Shown here: positions 37,842 through 46,576 of the stretch, piece by piece
Layout of the letters: the number at the start of each line of letters is the position of its first letter
Position numbering within the stretch: the first letter of the stretch is position 1
Assembly: GCA_029239875.1 (NCBI GenBank)
Contig: JARBUD010000003.1
Coordinates: 124,001 to 188,000, forward strand
Source: Xanthobacteraceae bacterium
GTDB taxonomy: Bacteria > Pseudomonadota > Alphaproteobacteria > Rhizobiales > Xanthobacteraceae
Direction of reading: 5' to 3'
DNA: 64,000 nucleotides
Notes under the pieces: generated by a model
Seen by the model: the letters and a program-made list of their open reading frames with translations, nothing else
Database searches by the model: none
What the model was told of the DNA's origin: nothing
Position numbers and translations under genes: made by a program

Positions 37842-38549
37842 TCACTGCACGGCGGGCGCCGCGGCCGCCGGCGGCGTCGCGGGAGCGGCTGGAGCGGGGA
37901 CGGGGATGGAAGCGGCAGCGAGCGTGCGCATCAGCTCGGCGCGCCGGCGCAGGCCCGGCGGTGTCTGGCCGTCGTTGAGAATGCCGCTGAAGGTGTCGGT
38001 CGCCGCCTTGAAGTCGCCGGCCTTGTACTGGGCGAGGCCGAGGATCTCGCGCGCGGAGTGGCGGAACGCCCCTTCCGGCGTGTCGAGCGGCTTCATGCGG
38101 CCCTCGATATCGGCGAGCGGGGCGGTGTCCACCAGCAGCAGCGCGGCGCGCACCTGCGCGACGTTCTGCATCAGCGGGGCGATCGAGGGATCCTTGCCCA
38201 GCGAATCGTATTCGGCGACCGCCTTGGCGGCGTCGGTCTTGGCAAGCTCGGTGGCGGCACGGAAGCGCGCCAGCGCGCGGTAGCCGCTCGTGCCATCCTT
38301 CTCCAGCGCCTGGAACGCGGCTTCCGCCTCGGCGGTCTTGCCGTCGGCGGCGAGCTGCAGCGCCGCCTCGAACTGCGCGCCGGCCGCCTGGTCGCGCTGG
38401 AGCTTCCACCACTCGTAGCCGCGCCAGCCGGCGACGGCGAGGACGATCAGCACGGCAAGGCCGATCACATAGGCACCGTAGCGGGTCCAAAGGCGATTGA
38501 ACCGTTCGCGACGCAGGTCCTCGTCGATCTCGTGGAAGATGTCAGCCAT
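37842..38549 (-). CDS. Membrane-anchored tetratricopeptide-type protein (YfgM-like)
   Basis: A 235-residue protein opening MADIFHEIDEDLRRERF, with one transmembrane helix at about 25-43 and a periplasmic helical repeat region, matching the YfgM/TPR_21-like family. E. coli YfgM is a SecYEG-associated periplasmic chaperone partner. A Pro/Ala-rich tail ends it. The gene lies 10 bp upstream of the lipoprotein gene and with der forms a three-gene unit. Confidence 0.82.
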   Translation of the reverse strand: MADIFHEIDEDLRRERFNRLWTRYGAYVIGLAVLIVLAVAGWRGYEWWKLQRDQAAGAQFEAALQLAADGKTAEAEAAFQALEKDGTSGYRALARFRAATELAKTDAAKAVAEYDSLGKDPSIAPLMQNVAQVRAALLLVDTAPLADIEGRMKPLDTPEGAFRHSAREILGLAQYKAGDFKAATDTFSGILNDGQTPPGLRRRAELMRTLAAASIPVPAPAAPATPPAAAAPAVQ

Positions 38550-38682
38550 GTCGGTCCGTGGAACTCGTCGCAAGGCGCCGGCACACAGGCGCCGGGCGGT
38601 ATCTGAAAGGCCGGGTAAACTAGCGATGCGGCTTGAACAAGGCAAATCGCGCGGGACGCTCTCCAACGCCCCCGCCAAGCAA

Positions 38683-38790
38683 GCATCCTTCGAGGCTCGC
38701 CTATAGCTCGCACCTCAGCATGAGGTCGCTTGATGTGGAACAACCGACCTCATGCTGAGATGCTCGGGCAAGGCCCGAGCCTCGAAGCAC
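38683..38790. repeat. Palindromic intergenic repeat, family A variant
   Basis: Perfect 15-bp arms CTCAGCATGAGGTCG (38714-38728) and its complement (38745-38759) are flanked by CATCCTTCGAGGCTCG and CGAGCCTCGAAG, the family A inner sequence in reversed order. It lies between panB and the TPR gene on the same strand, so it would sit in their shared transcript unless it terminates panB. Confidence 0.85.
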
Positions 38791-38819
38791 GCAGGTGGCG
38801 GCGGACGCTGCCCGCGCCC

Positions 38820-39641
38820 TCACCCCTTCTTCGGCGCGTAGACGTGCTCCGGGCCGGGGAAGGAACGCGCGCGCACCTCGGAGGCGTAGGCCTCCACCGC
38901 CGCGCCGATGGACGGGCCGATGTCGGCGAACTTCTTGACGAAGCGCGGCACGCGGTCGGACAGGCCGAGCATGTCCTCCAGCACCAGGATCTGCCCGTCG
39001 CAGGCGGACGAGCCGCCGATGCCGATGGTCGGCGGCGCCACCTCGGCGGTGATCTGCCGGGCCAGCGGCTCGGCCACCGCCTCGATCACGATGGAGAAGG
39101 CGCCGGCATCGGCGATGGAGCGGGCGTCGTCGCGGATGAGCTCGGCGCTCGCCTCGTCTCGGCCGAGCGCGCGGAAGGAGCCGAGCGTGTTGATCGCCTG
39201 CGGCGTCAGCCCGACATGGCCCATCACCGGCACGCCACGGTCGGCGAGGAAGCGCACCGTCTCGGCCATGCGACGCCCGCCTTCCAGCTTGACGGCGCCG
39301 GCGCCGGTCTCCTTCAGCACCTTCGAGGCGGTGGCGAAAGCCTGCTGCGGTGAGCCCTCGTAGGAGCCGAAGGGCAGGTCCACCACCACCAGCGCATGCG
39401 CGGAGCCGCGCATCACCGCCTGCCCCTGCAGGATCATCATCTCCACCGTCACCGGCACGGTGGTTTCCATGCCGTGCATCACCATGCCCAGCGAATCGCC
39501 CACCAGCATGAAGTCGACATGCGGGTCGATGAGGCGGGCCGTGTGGGCATGGTAGGAGGTCAGCGAGACGATCGGCTCGCCACCCTTCTTCGCGCGGATA
39601 TCCGGAGCGGTGAGGCGGCGGACGACGGACTGGACGGACAT
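38820..39641 (-). CDS. panB: 3-methyl-2-oxobutanoate hydroxymethyltransferase
   Basis: Adds a hydroxymethyl group from methylene-tetrahydrofolate to 2-oxoisovalerate, giving ketopantoate for CoA. The 273-residue protein has [27 protein letters not shown] with a metal-ligand Asp, [17 protein letters not shown] and the closing [19 protein letters not shown]. No panC lies next to it. Confidence 0.96.
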   Translation of the reverse strand: MSVQSVVRRLTAPDIRAKKGGEPIVSLTSYHAHTARLIDPHVDFMLVGDSLGMVMHGMETTVPVTVEMMILQGQAVMRGSAHALVVVDLPFGSYEGSPQQAFATASKVLKETGAGAVKLEGGRRMAETVRFLADRGVPVMGHVGLTPQAINTLGSFRALGRDEASAELIRDDARSIADAGAFSIVIEAVAEPLARQITAEVAPPTIGIGGSSACDGQILVLEDMLGLSDRVPRFVKKFADIGPSIGAAVEAYASEVRARSFPGPEHVYAPKKG

Positions 39642-39676
39642 GTCGGGCGGTTTCCTCGTGTTCTTCTAGGGGCTTG

Positions 39677-40246
39677 TCAGCCCATCACCGGCACCCCGAC
39701 GACATAGGGGTGGAACCAGAAAGCGAGGACGGCATAAAGCACGAGCCCGGCGACGACCGCAACGACGTCGCCGCTCCAGCCGGCAGGCGCCACGGGCAGC
39801 GGCGTGCCGCGCCGCTTCACCGCGATGCGGTCATAGACTGCCCAGGCGAGGATGGCGGCGGCGAGCGTCATGGTGGCCGCATCGCCATTGGCGAGGAGAT
39901 GCGCCAGCGCCCAGAGCTTCACCGCCACCAGCATGGGATGCTTGAGCCAGGCGCGGATATGGCTCGGCACCAGATAGCCGCCCAGCGCGATGGTAGAGAG
40001 CAGCATCAGCGTCGCCGCGATGTGGCGCATCGCGAGCGGCGGCTCCCAGAGCTGGGCCGGGCCGGCGGCGCGCCAGTCGGCATAGCCATAGGCGATCATC
40101 AGTACGCCAGCGATCGATACGATGGAGTAGATCGCGCGGTAGGGCAGCAGGCCGAGCTGACCGACGGCGGCGGCGCGCGCGCCGCGCAGGGTCGTGAACA
40201 CATGCACGGCGATGAACAGCACGAGGCCTGCCAGCATCAGGATCAT
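39677..40246 (-). CDS. NnrU family membrane protein
   Basis: A 189-residue protein with about five transmembrane helices and the NnrU-family core (RAIYSIVSIAGVLMIAYGYADWR; HIRAWLKHPMLVAVKLWALAHLLANGD). NnrU was first met beside nitric-oxide reductase genes, but the family is broad and no denitrification genes occur here, so the role is open. It lies 35 bp upstream of panB on the same strand. Confidence 0.85.
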   Translation of the reverse strand: MILMLAGLVLFIAVHVFTTLRGARAAAVGQLGLLPYRAIYSIVSIAGVLMIAYGYADWRAAGPAQLWEPPLAMRHIAATLMLLSTIALGGYLVPSHIRAWLKHPMLVAVKLWALAHLLANGDAATMTLAAAILAWAVYDRIAVKRRGTPLPVAPAGWSGDVVAVVAGLVLYAVLAFWFHPYVVGVPVMG

Positions 40247-40468
40247 GGAATGCGCTCCCGGTGGAATCCGGCGCGACGCTAGAGCGTTTCCAGCCTGCGC
40301 GCCATCCGTCTCGCGCTCCCCTGCGGCGATCCGCCGAGGCGCGCCGGCGGCAATAAGCGAGGCCGATCATACGGATGTGTAAACCATAGGACGCATCGGC
40401 GCTCCCGCACGCACGCAGAGCGTGCCAGAATATCGCCACAATGGGGGATGGGTTGGGGGAGAGCCCGG

Positions 40469-41164
40469 ATGAGGCAGGCCCTTCTTGCGCTCGCGGTTGC
40501 AGTGTCGCTCGGCCTTGCGGCGCCGGCCCGAGCGGAAACCGTCGTCGCGACCGGGGCTGGCGCGCCGACGGCCACGCCGCAGAACCTGGTCGCGCCGGGC
40601 GTCGCGACCCCGGCAGCGGCGATGCCGCCCGCCTCGCAGGGAACCTCCGCCGGCCTCACGATGCCGGATGCCAAGGCACCCGACACCAAAGCACCGGATG
40701 CCAAACCGCAGGATGCCAAACCGCAGGACCCGGCCACGCAGAGCGCGCCGCCGGCTGCCGCCGCCCCCGTCGCCGCGCTGACACCCGCGCCGGTGGTGAT
40801 CCCGCGCAGCATCGTGGCGCAGATCAACCTGTCGAGGCAGCGCATGGAGGTCACGGTCGACGGCGTGCCGCGCTATAGCTGGCCGATCTCGACCGCCCGC
40901 CGCGGCTACCGCACGCCGGTCGGCAGCTACCGGCCGCAGCGCATGTACAGGCGCTATTTCTCGCGCAAATACGACAACGCGCCAATGCCTTACTCGATCT
41001 TCTTCAACGGCGGCTATGCCATCCACGGCACCACCGACCTGAAGCGCCTCGGCCGCCCGGCCTCGCATGGCTGCGTGCGCCTGCACCCGAGCAACGCCGC
41101 CACGCTGTTCGCGCTGGTAAGGGACTATGGTCCGGGAAATACGCGGATCATTGTCACCCGCTAG
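40469..41164 (+). CDS. L,D-transpeptidase (YkuD domain), exported
   Basis: Forms 3-3 crosslinks in peptidoglycan or attaches proteins to it. A 231-residue protein with a signal peptide ending ARA-E23, then a low-complexity linker of repeated KAPDAK/KPQDAK units (about 60-95) and the YkuD catalytic domain. The signature IHGTTDLKRLGRPASHGCVRL ends in the catalytic Cys202. The ATG at 40469 follows GGGGGAGAG. It diverges from the nnrU-like gene. Confidence 0.9.
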   Translation: MRQALLALAVAVSLGLAAPARAETVVATGAGAPTATPQNLVAPGVATPAAAMPPASQGTSAGLTMPDAKAPDTKAPDAKPQDAKPQDPATQSAPPAAAAPVAALTPAPVVIPRSIVAQINLSRQRMEVTVDGVPRYSWPISTARRGYRTPVGSYRPQRMYRRYFSRKYDNAPMPYSIFFNGGYAIHGTTDLKRLGRPASHGCVRLHPSNAATLFALVRDYGPGNTRIIVTR

Positions 41165-41255
41165 CCGCAACCGGTACAAATAATCGCAACCTTCGGCTGC
41201 AATCGGTTTGCGAATCCGCGCGCTGGTTGGCAACATGGGGCGGGGAGAACGCTTC

Positions 41256-42428
41256 ATGCTGCTTGATTACGTCACGCTTCTGACGGCCGTCGGCATATCG
41301 GCAGCCTGCCTGTCCATCATGATCTTCATGGGCTGGCTGATGGCGCCGAAGGACAGCTATCTCCTCACCTGCTCGCTCGGCGGCGGGCTCGCCGGCATCG
41401 GCCTGCTCGTCTACGGCTTCTACGTCGTCAATCCCATCCCCATCATCGGCGTCTCCGCCTTCGCCGTCGTGCTGTGGGGACTGTCGATGCTGGTCGGCGC
41501 CGGCTATCGCTTCCGCACCGACCGTTCGCCGCGCAACCTCATCATCGCGCTCGGCGCGGGCAGCTGCGCCGTCGCGCTACCGGCCCTCGCGCTCGGCTAC
41601 ACCGGGCTCGGCTTCGTGCCGATCAACCTCGCCATGGCCGCGCTGATGCTCGCCACCGCCGCCCAGTACTGGGGTACACGGCGGCACGCGCCGTTCGCCA
41701 TCGCCGGCTTGTGCGGGCTCTACACGGCGATCGCCGCCAGCTTTGTGCTGTGTGCCTTCATGCTGCTGCGGGATGGCAGCCCGGTAATCGAAACGGCGCC
41801 GCGTGGCTGGGCGGAGGATCTGTCGCTGCTCGTCATGATCGCCTGCGTGCCCGGCATCGGCGCGGTGACGCTGGCACTGAACCAGGCGCGCATCGCCAGC
41901 AAGCACCGGCTCGACGCCATGACCGACCCGCTCACCGGCCTGCTTAACCGGCGCGCCTTGTTCGACGCGGTCGGCGAGCGCCCCATCGCCGAGCGCACGG
42001 CGGTGCTGGTGTTCGACATCGACCACTTCAAGAGCATCAACGACCGGCACGGCCATGCGGTGGGCGACCGGGTGATCGCGGTGTTCGCCCGCGCGCTGGA
42101 GGAGCAGCGCCCCGCCGCCGCCCATGCCGCCCGGCTCGGCGGCGAGGAATTCGCGCTGGTGCTGCCGGCGGCGACGGCGGAAGGCTCGCTGCGCATCGCC
42201 GAGCAGGTACGGCGCAGCTTCTGCACCCTCACCGCCGAGCTCGACATTGCCGGCCTCGCCTGCTCGGCGAGCGCCGGCATCGCCTTTGGCGTTACCCATG
42301 GCCGCACCTTCGAGCAGGTGCTGAACGAAGCCGACGCGGCGCTCTACGCCGCCAAGAATGCCGGCCGCAACCGCGTCTTCACCGCCGAGCCGCGCATCGC
42401 CACCACCGCCCGCCTGCTGTCGCTGTAA
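41256..42428 (+). CDS. Membrane-bound diguanylate cyclase
   Basis: Makes cyclic di-GMP. A 390-residue protein with about six N-terminal transmembrane helices forming a sensor of unrecognised type and a C-terminal GGDEF domain. The domain opens DPLTGLLNRRALFDAV, and its active-site motif is GGEEF at about 296-300, a functional variant. There is no EAL domain. The ATG at 41256 follows GGGGAGAA; a TTG at 41208 would extend it by 16 residues. The signal sensed is unknown. Confidence 0.9.
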   Translation: MLLDYVTLLTAVGISAACLSIMIFMGWLMAPKDSYLLTCSLGGGLAGIGLLVYGFYVVNPIPIIGVSAFAVVLWGLSMLVGAGYRFRTDRSPRNLIIALGAGSCAVALPALALGYTGLGFVPINLAMAALMLATAAQYWGTRRHAPFAIAGLCGLYTAIAASFVLCAFMLLRDGSPVIETAPRGWAEDLSLLVMIACVPGIGAVTLALNQARIASKHRLDAMTDPLTGLLNRRALFDAVGERPIAERTAVLVFDIDHFKSINDRHGHAVGDRVIAVFARALEEQRPAAAHAARLGGEEFALVLPAATAEGSLRIAEQVRRSFCTLTAELDIAGLACSASAGIAFGVTHGRTFEQVLNEADAALYAAKNAGRNRVFTAEPRIATTARLLSL

Positions 42429-42436
42429 GGCGAGCG

Positions 42437-44056
42437 TCAGGCGGCCTTCTTCACGTCCTTCACGTCGGTGAAGACGATGCCGGGCCAGCGGTCGCCCGTG
42501 TAGCCGATCATAAAGGCCGAGGGGCTGAGGAACACGAGATCGCCGTCGAGGTCCTCTGCGGTGGAGAGCCGGTTGCCGGCGGCAAACTCGTCGACCCGCT
42601 TCGGGTCCTCCGCGGACACCCAGCGGGCGAGCTGGAACTCCGACATGTCGAAGCCGACCTCGAGGCCGTATTCCGCCTCCAGCCGGTTCTTCAGCACGTC
42701 GAGCTGCAGCGGGCCGACTACGCCGACCAGCGCCGGCGAGCCGTCGGTCGGGCGGAACACCTGCACCACGCCTTCTTCCGCCATCTCCTGTAGCGCCTGC
42801 TTTAGCTTCTTCGCCTTCATCGCGTCGGGCAGTTTTACCCGGCGCAGGATTTCCGGCGCGAAGCTCGGCACGCCGACGAAGTTGATCTCCTCGCCCTCGG
42901 TCAGCGTGTCGCCAATGCGCAGATTGCCGTGGTTGGGGATGCCCACCACGTCGCCGGCATAGGCTTCCTCGGCGAGTTGGCGGTTCTGCGCGAAGAAGAA
43001 TTGCGGCGTCGCAAGGCTCATCGGCTTGCCGGTGCGCACGAGCTTGGCCTTCATGCCGCGCTGGAGCTTGCCCGAGCACAGTCGCGCAAAGGCGATGCGG
43101 TCGCGGTGGTTCGGGTCCATGTTCGCCTGGATCTTGAAGACGAAGGCCGTCATGCGCGGCTCCTCGGCCTCGACCCTGCGGGCGTCCGCCTGCTGGGCGC
43201 GCGGCGGCGGGGCGTAGCGGCCGAGGCCTTCGAGCAGGTCGCCTACGCCGAAATTGCGCAGCGCCGAGCCGAAGAACACCGGCGTCAGATGCCCTTCGAG
43301 GAAGGCGCTGAGCTCGAACGGGTTGCAAACCTCGCGCACGAGGGTCAGCTCCTCGTCCAGCGCGGTCTCCTCGAGCGTGACGTTGAGCGCGGCGACCTCC
43401 GCCATGCTCATCTGCCGCAGCGGTCCGGTCTTGCCCTCGTCGCCATCGAGCAGGCGCATGCCGCCGGTGGCGATGTCCATCGTGCCGACGAAGTCGCGCC
43501 CGCGCCCGACCGGCCAGGTCATCGGCGTGGTGTCGAGCGCCAGCGTCTTCTCGATCTCGTCCAGCAGTTCGAACGGATCGCGGCTCTCGCGGTCCATCTT
43601 GTTGATGAAGGTGATGATCGGGATGTCGCGCAGGCGGCAGACTTCCAGCAGCTTGCGGGTGCGCGCCTCGATGCCCTTGGCCGCGTCGATCACCATCACC
43701 GCGGCATCGACCGCGGTCAGCGTGCGGTAGGTGTCCTCCGAGAAGTCCTCATGGCCCGGCGTGTCGAGCAGGTTGAAGACGTGGCCGCCGAACTCGAAGG
43801 TCATCACCGAGGTGGCGACCGAAATGCCGCGCTCGCGCTCGATCGCCATCCAGTCCGAGCGGGTCGAGCGGCGGTCCTTCTTGGCGCGCACCTGGCCGGC
43901 GAGCTGGATCGCGCCGCCGAACAGCAGCAGCTTCTCGGTCAGCGTGGTCTTGCCCGCGTCGGGGTGCGAGATGATCGCGAAGGTGCGCCGGCGGGCGACC
44001 TCGAGCGCGATGGGAGACGCCGCCGAATTGGAGGCGGGCTTGCTGATCTGGTCCAT
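42437..44056 (-). CDS. prfC: Peptide chain release factor 3
   Basis: A GTPase that removes RF1/RF2 from the ribosome after termination. The 539-residue protein starts MDQISKPASN and has the P-loop ISHPDAGKTTLTEK (about 29-42), DRRSTRSDWMAIERERGISV for switch I, LLDTPGHEDFSEDT and INKMDRE. It converges with the diguanylate cyclase, leaving 8 bp between stops. Confidence 0.95.
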   Translation of the reverse strand: MDQISKPASNSAASPIALEVARRRTFAIISHPDAGKTTLTEKLLLFGGAIQLAGQVRAKKDRRSTRSDWMAIERERGISVATSVMTFEFGGHVFNLLDTPGHEDFSEDTYRTLTAVDAAVMVIDAAKGIEARTRKLLEVCRLRDIPIITFINKMDRESRDPFELLDEIEKTLALDTTPMTWPVGRGRDFVGTMDIATGGMRLLDGDEGKTGPLRQMSMAEVAALNVTLEETALDEELTLVREVCNPFELSAFLEGHLTPVFFGSALRNFGVGDLLEGLGRYAPPPRAQQADARRVEAEEPRMTAFVFKIQANMDPNHRDRIAFARLCSGKLQRGMKAKLVRTGKPMSLATPQFFFAQNRQLAEEAYAGDVVGIPNHGNLRIGDTLTEGEEINFVGVPSFAPEILRRVKLPDAMKAKKLKQALQEMAEEGVVQVFRPTDGSPALVGVVGPLQLDVLKNRLEAEYGLEVGFDMSEFQLARWVSAEDPKRVDEFAAGNRLSTAEDLDGDLVFLSPSAFMIGYTGDRWPGIVFTDVKDVKKAA

Positions 44057-44123
44057 GCGGGCGGATGTGGCAGGGAAGGCGCCGCGGATCAAGGGGCGGC
44101 AGGCTTTCCCGCGCACCCAATGT

Positions 44124-44239
44124 CGTCATCCCGGCTGGAGGCGAAGTCGGAGAGCCGGGATCGCGTGCCGCCTCAAAGCCCACACGCACAATGCAACCTC
44201 ATCCTGAGGTGTGCTTAGAAAAAGATGCGCGGGATGACG
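44124..44239. repeat. Composite palindromic element with a family A fragment inside
   Basis: Outer arms CGTCATCCCG (44124-44133) and CGGGATGACG (44230-44239) enclose a second inverted repeat, ATCCCGGCT (44128-44136) with AGCCGGGAT (44153-44161). Within the interior lies CCTCATCCTGAGGTG (from about 44198), the hallmark of the repeat at 17148. One palindrome family thus appears to be nested in another. It lies between the prfC start and the ArsC-like gene. Confidence 0.75.
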
Positions 44240-44258
44240 GAGCTAGCGGCTGCCGGCC

Positions 44259-44606
44259 TCAGCCGAACTGCTTCGCGTAGATTTCCGGCTTGAAGCCGAC
44301 CAGCAGCGTGCCGTCGACGTCGAGCACCGGCCGCTTGATGACGGAAGTGTTGGCCTGCATGAGCTTCAGGGCCTTCACCTCGTCGATGTTCGCCTTGTCG
44401 TCGTCGGGCAGGCCGCGGAAGGTGGTCCCAGTTCGGTTGAGCAGCACTTCCCAGCCGACCTTGCCGGCCCATTCCTTCAGATGCGCCGCGTCGATGCCGG
44501 AGGCCTTGTAGTCGTGGAATTCATAAGCGACGCCGTGCGCGTCCAGCCAGGCGCGCGCCTTCTTCATCGTGTCGCAATTCTTGATGCCGTAGATGGTGAC
44601 GCTCAC
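44259..44606 (-). CDS. ArsC/Spx-family thioredoxin-fold protein
   Basis: A 115-residue thioredoxin-fold protein of the ArsC/YffB group. It opens VTIYGIKNCDTMKKARAWLDAHGV with a single active-site Cys11 and has the cis-proline region KRPVLDVDG. YffB-type members probably reduce glutathione-linked substrates; arsenate reduction is not supported because the Cys lacks an ArsC-type arginine triad that I can verify and no ars genes are nearby. The GTG at 44606 follows GGAGGATT. Confidence 0.85.
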   Translation of the reverse strand: MSVTIYGIKNCDTMKKARAWLDAHGVAYEFHDYKASGIDAAHLKEWAGKVGWEVLLNRTGTTFRGLPDDDKANIDEVKALKLMQANTSVIKRPVLDVDGTLLVGFKPEIYAKQFG

Positions 44607-44692
44607 GCCAATCCTCCGTCCGCAACGCAAGTCGCGCCGGTCATAGCGCCGGCGCGACTGTCGCGATAGTTCGGCCGTCGAACGTCGGAGGG

Positions 44693-44914
44693 TCAGTTGG
44701 CGACGGCGGCGCCGATCGCACCGCCGGCGACCGCACCGATGCCCGCGCCCCAGGCGGCGCCGGTGCCGCCGCTGGCAATGCCGCCGATCACTGCGCCCGT
44801 GCCCGCGCCGATCAGCGCGCCGGTGCCGGCGCTGCGCTGAGTGGTGGTGCAGCCGGCCGCGGCCAGAGCAATGATGGCGACGGCGGCGACCTTGACGGCG
44901 ACGGACTTGGACAT
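44693..44914 (-). CDS. Glycine-zipper lipoprotein
   Basis: A 73-residue protein with a lipobox (ALAAAGC, Cys22) and a mature part made almost entirely of glycine-zipper repeats (GTGALIGAGTGAVIGG...GAGIGAVAGGAIG). Such small lipoproteins, often called YMGG or OmpA-like glycine-zipper proteins, insert in the outer membrane, and several are envelope-stress induced. The ATG at 44914 follows GGGGGAG. It diverges from the SoxYZ-like gene across 177 bp. Confidence 0.82.
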   Translation of the reverse strand: MSKSVAVKVAAVAIIALAAAGCTTTQRSAGTGALIGAGTGAVIGGIASGGTGAAWGAGIGAVAGGAIGAAVAN

Positions 44915-45091
44915 CGGGTACTCCCCCAGTTGAATCGCCGGCAGGATATCGCCCGATACCGCCGCGTACAATCGCACCGCCATGCGACTCCACGGCTCGC
45001 ATGATCGTGCCTGCAATTCACGCAGGAAAAGCGTATGATGGGAGCAACCGCAGGACGCAGAACGATCCGGCGGGCTGCCCGGGAGGCTCCC

Positions 45092-45946
45092 ATGCATCGT
45101 GCCATCCATCGTCGCATCCGCCTGATCTTCGCCGTCGCCGTCTTCTCGGCCCTCGCCATTTCGGCCGCCGCCGAAGTGCAGGCGCAGGAGGCGAACACCG
45201 ACGCCACCTGGCAGTCGCTGAAGCCCGACGTGTTCGGCGAGCGGCGCATCGACGAGAAGAGCCCGCTGGTGCGGCTCACCGCGCCGGTCCGCGCCGAGGA
45301 CGCCGCCATGGTGCCGATCGAGGTCGAGGTGATACTGCCCGCCGGCGATCCGCGCACGGTGAAGAAGCTCACCCTCATCGTCGACGAGAACCCGGCGCCG
45401 GTCGCCGCCACCTTCAGCTTCGGCGGCGAGCGGCGCGACCTGACGCTGGGCACCCGGCTGCGAGTGAATTCCTACTCCTTCATCCGCGCCGTCGCCGAGA
45501 CCAGCGACGGCGAGCTGCACATGGCGGCACGCTATGTGAAGGCCTCGGGCGGCTGCTCGGCGCCGGCGCTGAAGGATGAGGAGACCGCGCTGAAGAACAT
45601 CGGCCAGATGAAGTTGCGCGTGGTCGACGCCGCCAAGGCGGGTGAGAAGATCGGCGACGCCACCAAGGCGAACCGCGTCTCGCAATTGCAGCTGATGATC
45701 CGGCACCCGAACTATTCCGGGCTGCAGATGGACCAGGTCACCCGGCTCTACATCCCGGCGAAATTCGTCGACGCCATCGACGTGAAGCAGGGTGACGAGC
45801 TGGTGTTCTCCATGGTGGGCGGCATCTCGCTGAGCGAGGACCCGGCGATCCAGTTCTCCTACGAGCCGACCGGCAAGGCGATCCATGTCGACGCCGCCGA
45901 CACCGACGGGCGCAAGTTCGAGGGCGGCCTCAAGCCGGCGGGGTGA
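45092..45946 (+). CDS. Quinoprotein dehydrogenase-associated SoxYZ-like carrier
   Basis: A 284-residue exported protein that fuses a SoxY-like domain (about 45-160) to a SoxZ-like domain (about 180-265). The SoxY carrier cysteine is represented by Cys155 in KASGGCSAPALKD, at the domain junction rather than at the C-terminus. In Sox sulfur oxidation this cysteine carries the substrate; in the PQQ-linked family the cargo is unknown. A signal peptide ends near residue 31 (VQA-Q). GGGAGG precedes the ATG. It converges on the pqq operon. Confidence 0.87.
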   Translation: MHRAIHRRIRLIFAVAVFSALAISAAAEVQAQEANTDATWQSLKPDVFGERRIDEKSPLVRLTAPVRAEDAAMVPIEVEVILPAGDPRTVKKLTLIVDENPAPVAATFSFGGERRDLTLGTRLRVNSYSFIRAVAETSDGELHMAARYVKASGGCSAPALKDEETALKNIGQMKLRVVDAAKAGEKIGDATKANRVSQLQLMIRHPNYSGLQMDQVTRLYIPAKFVDAIDVKQGDELVFSMVGGISLSEDPAIQFSYEPTGKAIHVDAADTDGRKFEGGLKPAG

Positions 45947-45966
45947 GCGCACCCCGCAGGAGCAGT

Positions 45967-46047
45967 GTCATGGCCGGCCTTGGGCCGGCCATCCACGACT
46001 TTCCCAGTCCCTAAAACGTGGATGCCCGGGCCAAGCCCGGGCATGAC
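45967..46047. repeat. Double-hairpin palindromic repeat, family B
   Basis: Outer arms GTCATG (45967-45972) and CATGAC (46042-46047) enclose two internal hairpins, ATGGCCGGCC.../GGCCGGCCAT and ATGCCCGGGCC/AAGCCCGGGCAT, with ATCCACG (45991-45997) and CGTGGAT facing each other. It lies between the converging SoxYZ-like gene and the pqq operon end. Confidence 0.85.
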
Positions 46048-46101
46048 GATGTTCGTGTGGCGATGTTCATGTGACCATGGCGCCGCGCCAGCGCTGGCGC
46101 C

Positions 46102-46554
46102 TCAATAGAAGCAGGTCACCTCGGCTTCCGCCTGGGCGCGGCGCATCTCGGCGACGATGTCGCGGAACATGCCGGTGGAACGGAACACTTCCGACGCCTG
46201 CCCCGGCACCTGCACCATGCGCAGGATGGTCTCGGCCTCCTGGTACTTCTCATAGGGCAGGATGGTGGCGATGGTGTCGATGGAGCAGGAGCACTTCTCC
46301 AGCGCCGGCCGGCTCTGGCCGTTCGCCGCCATGCAGCCGAAGATGTAGTCGGCGCGGGCGACGGTGGGATAGTCGTTGATCAGCCCGGCCGTAGGCGCCT
46401 GCGGCGCCGCCTTGGTGACGCCGGGGGTCACGCCCGGCGCGATGCCGAGCCCCGGCGTCTGGCCGCCGTCCTGCGCGAGAGCAGCGCCGGCCAACGCCAG
46501 TGTCATCAGGCCCACGACCAGGGTGCGCGCGGCGTTGCGCGTGGCTTTGCTCAT
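46102..46554 (-). CDS. Secreted four-cysteine protein at the end of the pqq operon, unknown function
   Basis: A 150-residue protein with a signal peptide ending ALA-Q28. The mature part holds four cysteines: Cys74 in YIFGCMAANG, Cys88 and Cys90 in EKCSCSID, and Cys148 in the closing TCFY. This suggests two disulfides or a small metal site. I know no named family. It starts 22 bp after the 222-residue gene and is the last gene of the pqq run. A periplasmic role in quinoprotein function is inferred from position. Confidence 0.7.
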   Translation of the reverse strand: MSKATRNAARTLVVGLMTLALAGAALAQDGGQTPGLGIAPGVTPGVTKAAPQAPTAGLINDYPTVARADYIFGCMAANGQSRPALEKCSCSIDTIATILPYEKYQEAETILRMVQVPGQASEVFRSTGMFRDIVAEMRRAQAEAEVTCFY

Positions 46555-46576
46555 TGGCGATCCTCCGTGCGGCCGC

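Noticed and set aside
44259-44606. Arsenate reductase assignment
   Set aside because: Only the ArsC/Spx fold and one cysteine are supported; no ars operon context.
45967-46047. The double-hairpin repeat as a riboswitch or small RNA
   Set aside because: It is a palindromic repeat between converging genes with no conserved ligand-binding core that I can see.
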